Part shown: positions 60,106 through 64,000 of the stretch, one piece after another
How the letters are laid out: the number at the start of each line of letters is the position of its first letter
How positions within the stretch are numbered: the first letter of the stretch is position 1
Source: Zygnema cylindricum
Lineage: Eukaryota; Streptophyta; Zygnematophyceae; Zygnematales; Zygnemataceae
DNA length: 64,000 bases
NCBI GenBank assembly: GCA_037447655.1
Contig: JBBHKE010002233.1
Coordinates: 53,398 to 117,397 of the forward strand
Reading direction: 5' to 3'
The notes under the pieces: model-generated
Told to the model about the DNA's origin: nothing
The model's input: only the letters and a program-made list of their open reading frames with translations
The model's database searches: none
Position numbers and translations under genes: made by a program

Positions 60106-62637
60106 GAGAGAGAGATGTCATTCTCTGCCAAAACAACCCACTGTAAAAAAAAACTCTAGGCGTTATTTGGATATATATGGCCTTAAAGTAGAGGTGGACA
60201 GGGAGAGGGCGAGGGAGAGGAAGAGGGAGAGGAAGGGGATTCTCTCACTTGTTGACTATATAGGGGGAAAATAAAACCGAGCGTCTCTTCTCTCCCACTA
60301 TTCAACTGGGAAAACCCAAAAATAACCCTAAATATCCTAAAGAATTTAAAAAACCTTGAAAAAGCATTCTCTACTCTCCCACCATTGAGTGAAAAAAACA
60401 ATTTTAGTTTTTGATTTCACACTAATTTCAATTTTCTTACCTTTAATTGGGTTTCTGCACTCGTTTTCGCATCCTCTACCACCTCCAATCTTCCCTCCAT
60501 CTCCATTAATTCCTTTTTTGTCCTATCTATTTCTCTCTCCTTTTTCAAGTCCCCATTTTCCCCATTAACTCCATTTTCTCCGTTTTCAATTCCCGAATCC
60601 TCGAATTCCTCTCCCTTTCCCTCTCTTTTGCCCTCTCCCTCTGTACTTGATCTTGTTTCTGAAAAAGACAAAATTATGGAATCATCGGATTCCATGTCTC
60701 CCTCTACCTCTTCTGTAACGGAACTGAAATCGTCAATTTCCGTTTCTATGTTACTTTCTCCTCCTTCTACGTCCTTACTTTCTACTTCTCCTCCCTTCAC
60801 AATAGCCTCCAACACTTTTCCAAATTTCACATCTACCTCTTCCAAGGACGGCCTCCACTCTCTCTCCCCCTTTTCGTTCTCTCTCTTCTCCTTGTCTCCC
60901 TCCTCGCTCCCTCCCTCATTCTCTGCCTCCTCGTTCTCTCTCTCCTCGTCCTCTCCCTCCTCATTCTCTCTCCTCCTCTGATTCTCTACTCTCAGTACCT
61001 CGTTTTCTTTCTGTAACTTTTCTACATTCGATTCTAATTCCTCGATTTTCGCCCTCTCTCTCTCCTCTACCTTTCTCAGTTTCTCCTCTAAACTTGCTTT
61101 TTCTATCTCCACGTTTCTTAAACTTAAATTAATTTCTTCAATTCTTGACTGAGAGAGAAGTACTTGTTCCTTTACCACTTTCAACTGCCACTCTTCGTCT
61201 GACACTCTCCTCGCCCATATCCCTCCTCCTCCTCCTTTCTTCTCTCCTCTCACCTCCGATAACTTTTCTTCTAATTCTTTTGTCAGTGTCTCCAACCGAT
61301 CCAGTTTTTCAGAAACTCTTTTCGCCCCCGAATTTTCTGAATCTTTTTTAATTTTCGCAACTTTTTCTCGAAATTTTATATCTTCCTCCACCCTTACCTT
61401 CTCTACCATTTTTTCACTCTCTTTCTTCACCGTTGCTAATTTCTCCTCCATTTTTTTCGTAAATTTCTTCTCCATTTCCGTCGTCAGCAGCGTTATTTTC
61501 TCTTTCACCATTTTCATCGCAGTCGAACTTACCTCGTTTTTAAAAGCTTTTCCCTCTCCCTCCCTCACTCCCTCCTCTCTCGCTTCCCTCTTTTCCCTCT
61601 CCAACCTCTCCCTCAGAGCTTCTATTGTTTCCTCCATCTCCCTCTTCATTTCCTTCAAACTTTCCGCATACCTCTCCTCCTCTTCTTTCCTTTCCTTTTC
61701 CTTCTCCTCTGCCATTTTCACAGCTCTCTCTCTCTCTCTTCTTACCTCCAATAACTCTAATTCGAGAGCTTCCCCTTTCACTAAACTGTCCACAATTTGT
61801 TGGTCCAAATTTTCTAATCTTTTTCGTAAATTTTCATTAACAGCGTCAGAAGCCGAAATTTTTTCGTTCGTCTTTTTCAATTCGTCCTCCTGAGATAACA
61901 GTTTTCCGGTCAACTTTTCAATCGTCTACCCAAAATCCCGAAAGGCAGAGAGAGAGAGAGAGAGAGATCAGGAGTCCAGAAAAGATCTCATTCAGATCAA
62001 CTATGCTCATCCAGTTTTCAAAAATCACCGCCTTTTCACTTCCGTTCCGCACCTCTCCTCATGATTTCCTCAACTCTCACCACTCCTCAGTCCCATCCCC
62101 ACTCCAATTCCCAACAGCATTTACGCCCATCTCTCTTCCTCTTACCTCCCCCTCCCTGATTCCCAACAGCACTCACCGCTCCTCTCCACCCTCCCGAACC
62201 TCCTCTTACCTCCTCCTATCACCCCCCCCCCAAATCTCCCTCTAACACTCACCATCTGCCTCTGCCAGTTTCCATGCGACATTCCTCCGTCCGAATTTTG
62301 TCTTTTGTGTGGCGCCCCGCTTGAACTTCCCGCACCAAAAATCTCTCCCTCCACCCCCTCTCTCTCCGTCTCCCCCTCCCTCTCCCTCTCTCTCTCCCTC
62401 TCCGAGTCTCCTCCCAGTGATCGAGACCCGTCCGAAATCGTGGAATACATGTAAGGGCGGATTAACACATTGTTATCCACACTAAATTGTGTATTTTCAT
62501 TTGAGGAACTATAATTGGGACTCAAAGAAATGGGCAATTCTTCAAAATTTGACAAAGGAATGGAGTGAATGGGAGAGGGGACATCTTCGATTCTCAGTAT
62601 CCTTTGTAACATCACATGAAGTTTTTTTTCCGGAAAT
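57733..62637 (-). CDS. Gene C: long coiled-coil, tail-anchored membrane protein
   Basis: Exons on the minus strand, all with GT-AG sites and matching phases: 62253-62637 (128 codons, begins with one carried base), 60441-61925 (495), 58977-59969 (331) and 57733-58065 (110 plus stop). That is about 1064 residues; at least one 5' exon is missing. Exon order: [19 protein letters not shown] and a Ser-rich region with [18 protein letters not shown]; then [19 protein letters not shown] and a long coiled coil; [20 protein letters not shown], more coiled coil, then a very Glu/Gly/Arg-rich stretch. The last exon ends in the hydrophobic [17 protein letters not shown] followed by 13 mostly polar residues and TAA: a C-terminal anchor, so the body would face the cytosol or nucleoplasm. 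Plant tail-anchored coiled-coil proteins (WIT-type at the nuclear envelope, golgins at the Golgi) share this layout, but I see no diagnostic motif. Confidence 0.75.
58425..58582. repeat. (TA)n / (GATATA)n microsatellite in gene C intron
   Basis: An A-run, then about 25 TA units, then (gatata)n to 58570. It lies in the last intron of gene C. Ile/Tyr-rich frames are artefacts. Confidence 0.95.
60036..60110. repeat. (GA)n tract in gene C intron
   Basis: A pure GA run of about 25 units flanked by gggagaggg. It lies between the two duplicated acceptor regions at 59960 and 60115. Confidence 0.9.
60115..60215 (-). repeat. Duplicated splice acceptor of gene C
   Basis: The segment tgtcattctctgc..ggatatatat..agagrtgacagggagaggg at 59961-60060 recurs at 60116-60215. 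On the minus strand each copy carries ..GCAG|AGAATGACA. The upstream copy is therefore a second possible acceptor about 155 bp earlier, but it opens into the GA tract rather than the coding exon. Confidence 0.8.
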
Positions 62638-62819
62638 CTGAAAAAAAACAAAAAAAAAACAGTCGATAAATAAATAAACGTCGTTGAATAAATAAAGATA
62701 GATAAATAAATTGAAGTCGATAAATAAATCAAAGTCGATAAACAAATAATAGTCAATAAAGAAAATAAAAATCAGGAAAAAACATTTCTCCTAAAATCCT
62801 AAAAGCAAAAAAAAAAAAA

Positions 62820-62880
62820 AAAAAAACTCTCACTATCCGTTGTGAACATTACATGAAGTTTATCTTCAAGAAAAGTGTAC
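62820..62880 (-). repeat. Decayed extra copy of the gene C exon start
   Basis: On the minus strand, CTTGAAGATAAACTTCATGT and onward (reading LEDKLHVMFTTD) resembles the start of the exon at 62637 ([11 protein letters not shown]). It is followed by GTGAGAG, a donor-like sequence. It could be a small real exon or a duplicated relic. Confidence 0.5.
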
Positions 62881-63071
62881 AACGGTTAACAAAAAATTAG
62901 TAGAAACATTAGAAAAAAACTCTAAAAACCCAGTTAAAAAAGACTCTTGCCTTTTCGCAAAGTCGATCGTAATTGACAAGATCGTAACTGACGAGATCGT
63001 AATTGATGAGATCGTAATTAACAAGAACTTAATTAACGAGTGTCTTGCCACGTGGCGAAGTGTGACTGGTT

Positions 63072-63143
63072 ATGATATCGGGAATTATTGTGCTCTGTGT
63101 CTTCCTTGGAGAAACCACAGTTGTGACTCAAGAAGCGGCTCAG
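63072..63143 (+). CDS. Possible first exon with signal-peptide-like sequence
   Basis: ATG opens MISGIIVLCVFLGETTVV (24 codons, then EAAQ), directly followed by a donor GTATGG. A short hydrophobic N-terminus and a clean donor suit a secreted or membrane protein starting here, but no second exon was found within the remaining 850 bases. It could be chance. Confidence 0.2.
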
Positions 63144-63339
63144 GTATGGTTTTTTGTCGATGTTCTTGAAGTTTTGGAAATTTGAGGTTTTGGGGTTCTG
63201 AGCATTAGAGCCTGGTTTGAGGCTTGCAAATCTGCTTTTAGTTTTTTTGAGTCTGGTTTGAGGTCACGTGACGAGATTAGACACCTTTCGCTGTCCGTAA
63301 TGATGGACAGTCGGATCTTGATAATTCGGTACATGCAGT

Positions 63340-63625
63340 TTTGTAGTTCCCTTTAGTACGTTATAGATTTGTACTAAATATTATATTACTACATTATATA
63401 TACTATAATTATATATACTTATACTATATATACTATACTATATATACTACAGTACGAACGATATAATTTATCGTGATATTTATCGGTCGGAGACAAACTA
63501 TTGCCGATAATAACGATAATATTGGTAACTTGGCCAACCGATATGTAAATTTATATATGTAAATTTACACATCGGTTATCAGATATATCGGTTTTGTAAG
63601 AAAACCGTATACAACACTACCCAAA
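63340..63625. mobile_element. MITE family 3 relic
   Basis: TA-rich start, then accgatatgtaaattta/tacacatcggttatc inverted motifs. The end aaccgtatacaacacta resembles the family terminus CCGATACACAACACTA. The left end is not clear. Confidence 0.4.
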
Positions 63626-64000
63626 ATCATAATTAGGGCTAACAACACTACTTAGTTATGAGGCTCGTAACGAGCCACATTGGAAAACATAATTTAGTGT
63701 AGTTGATTCCAATAAAGTGTTAACGAAATTAAGTGTAGGTAATCCTAATAAAAGGCTAAAATGTCATTAACTCTAAGCGATGGGCGGTGTACACCTTACA
63801 TAACTATTAAAGTTAGTGAACAATTTATAATAATATTAACGTTGAAGTGGATTTAGTATTAACTACACTAAATCACGTTTTTTAACATGGCTCATTATGA
63901 CCACATAATTAAATAGTGTTGTTAACACAAGTTTATGGATTAGGGTAAAAAAAATCATGCACTCAAACAGTAACAGTACGCATAGAACTGATTCAAAAAA
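63626..64000. other. Terminal region with a MITE family 1 right end
   Basis: ctctaagcgatgggcggtgtac at 63771-63792 matches the family 1 right terminus. A gaggctcgtaacgagcc palindrome sits near 63660. No gene in the last 370 bases. Confidence 0.4.

Overview
The window is eukaryotic nuclear DNA from the green-plant lineage. A six-exon GT-AG gene encodes a plastid-type Mpv17/PMP22 membrane protein that I recognise as closest to the Arabidopsis AT1G52870 type. There is a nuclear tRNA-Ile(AAT), a Ty1/copia retrotransposon, a hAT transposase relic with a BED finger, and several families of short inverted-repeat DNA transposons. The sequence is AT-rich, full of polypurine/polypyrimidine tracts, and contains one 10-N assembly gap. 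I cannot name the species; a streptophyte (land plant or charophyte alga) fits, and non-seed plants are quite possible.

Layout. 1-2.9 kb: repeats, two G-rich tracts and one small inverted-repeat element. 3.2-4.9 kb (+): gene A, a Glu/Lys-rich coiled-coil protein. 5-9 kb: low-complexity spacer. 9.2-12.6 kb: a ten-copy array of TGACGTCA palindromes, several MITEs, a ~0.93 kb Harbinger-like element and tRNA-Ile. 12.9-14.4 kb: a (GGAAT)-like tract and a 22-23 bp minisatellite. 15.7-20.7 kb (-): the Mpv17/PMP22 gene. 22.1-25.2 kb: nested MITEs. 25.2-29.5 kb: a dead hAT transposase gene. 29554-35996: a complete but broken copia element with 5-bp target duplication. 36.2-43.6 and 45.1-50.8 kb: two copies of one duplicated segment, separated by the N gap and about 1.5 kb of other DNA, each carrying different transposon insertions and so giving natural empty sites. 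51.0-56.2 kb (+): gene B, a possible beta-trefoil (DUF569-like) head joined to a long coiled coil. 57.7-62.6 kb (-): gene C, a coiled-coil protein of more than 1000 residues ending in a C-terminal membrane anchor.

The most notable signals are: (1) six TTA-flanked Harbinger-like elements whose two ends match each other inside each copy but differ between copies, most with an internal palindrome; (2) paired occupied/empty sites in the duplicated segment next to an assembly gap; (3) a copia element whose gag start codon lies inside the LTR and whose coding region is broken by three tandem duplications (212, 461 and 10 bp), each shifting the frame; (4) tandem duplications of intron-exon boundaries in genes B and C; (5) three charged coiled-coil genes in one 64-kb window, one of them tail-anchored. 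I see no sign that the three coiled-coil genes and the Mpv17 gene form a pathway. Eukaryotic exon calls here come from reading splice sites by eye, without transcripts.
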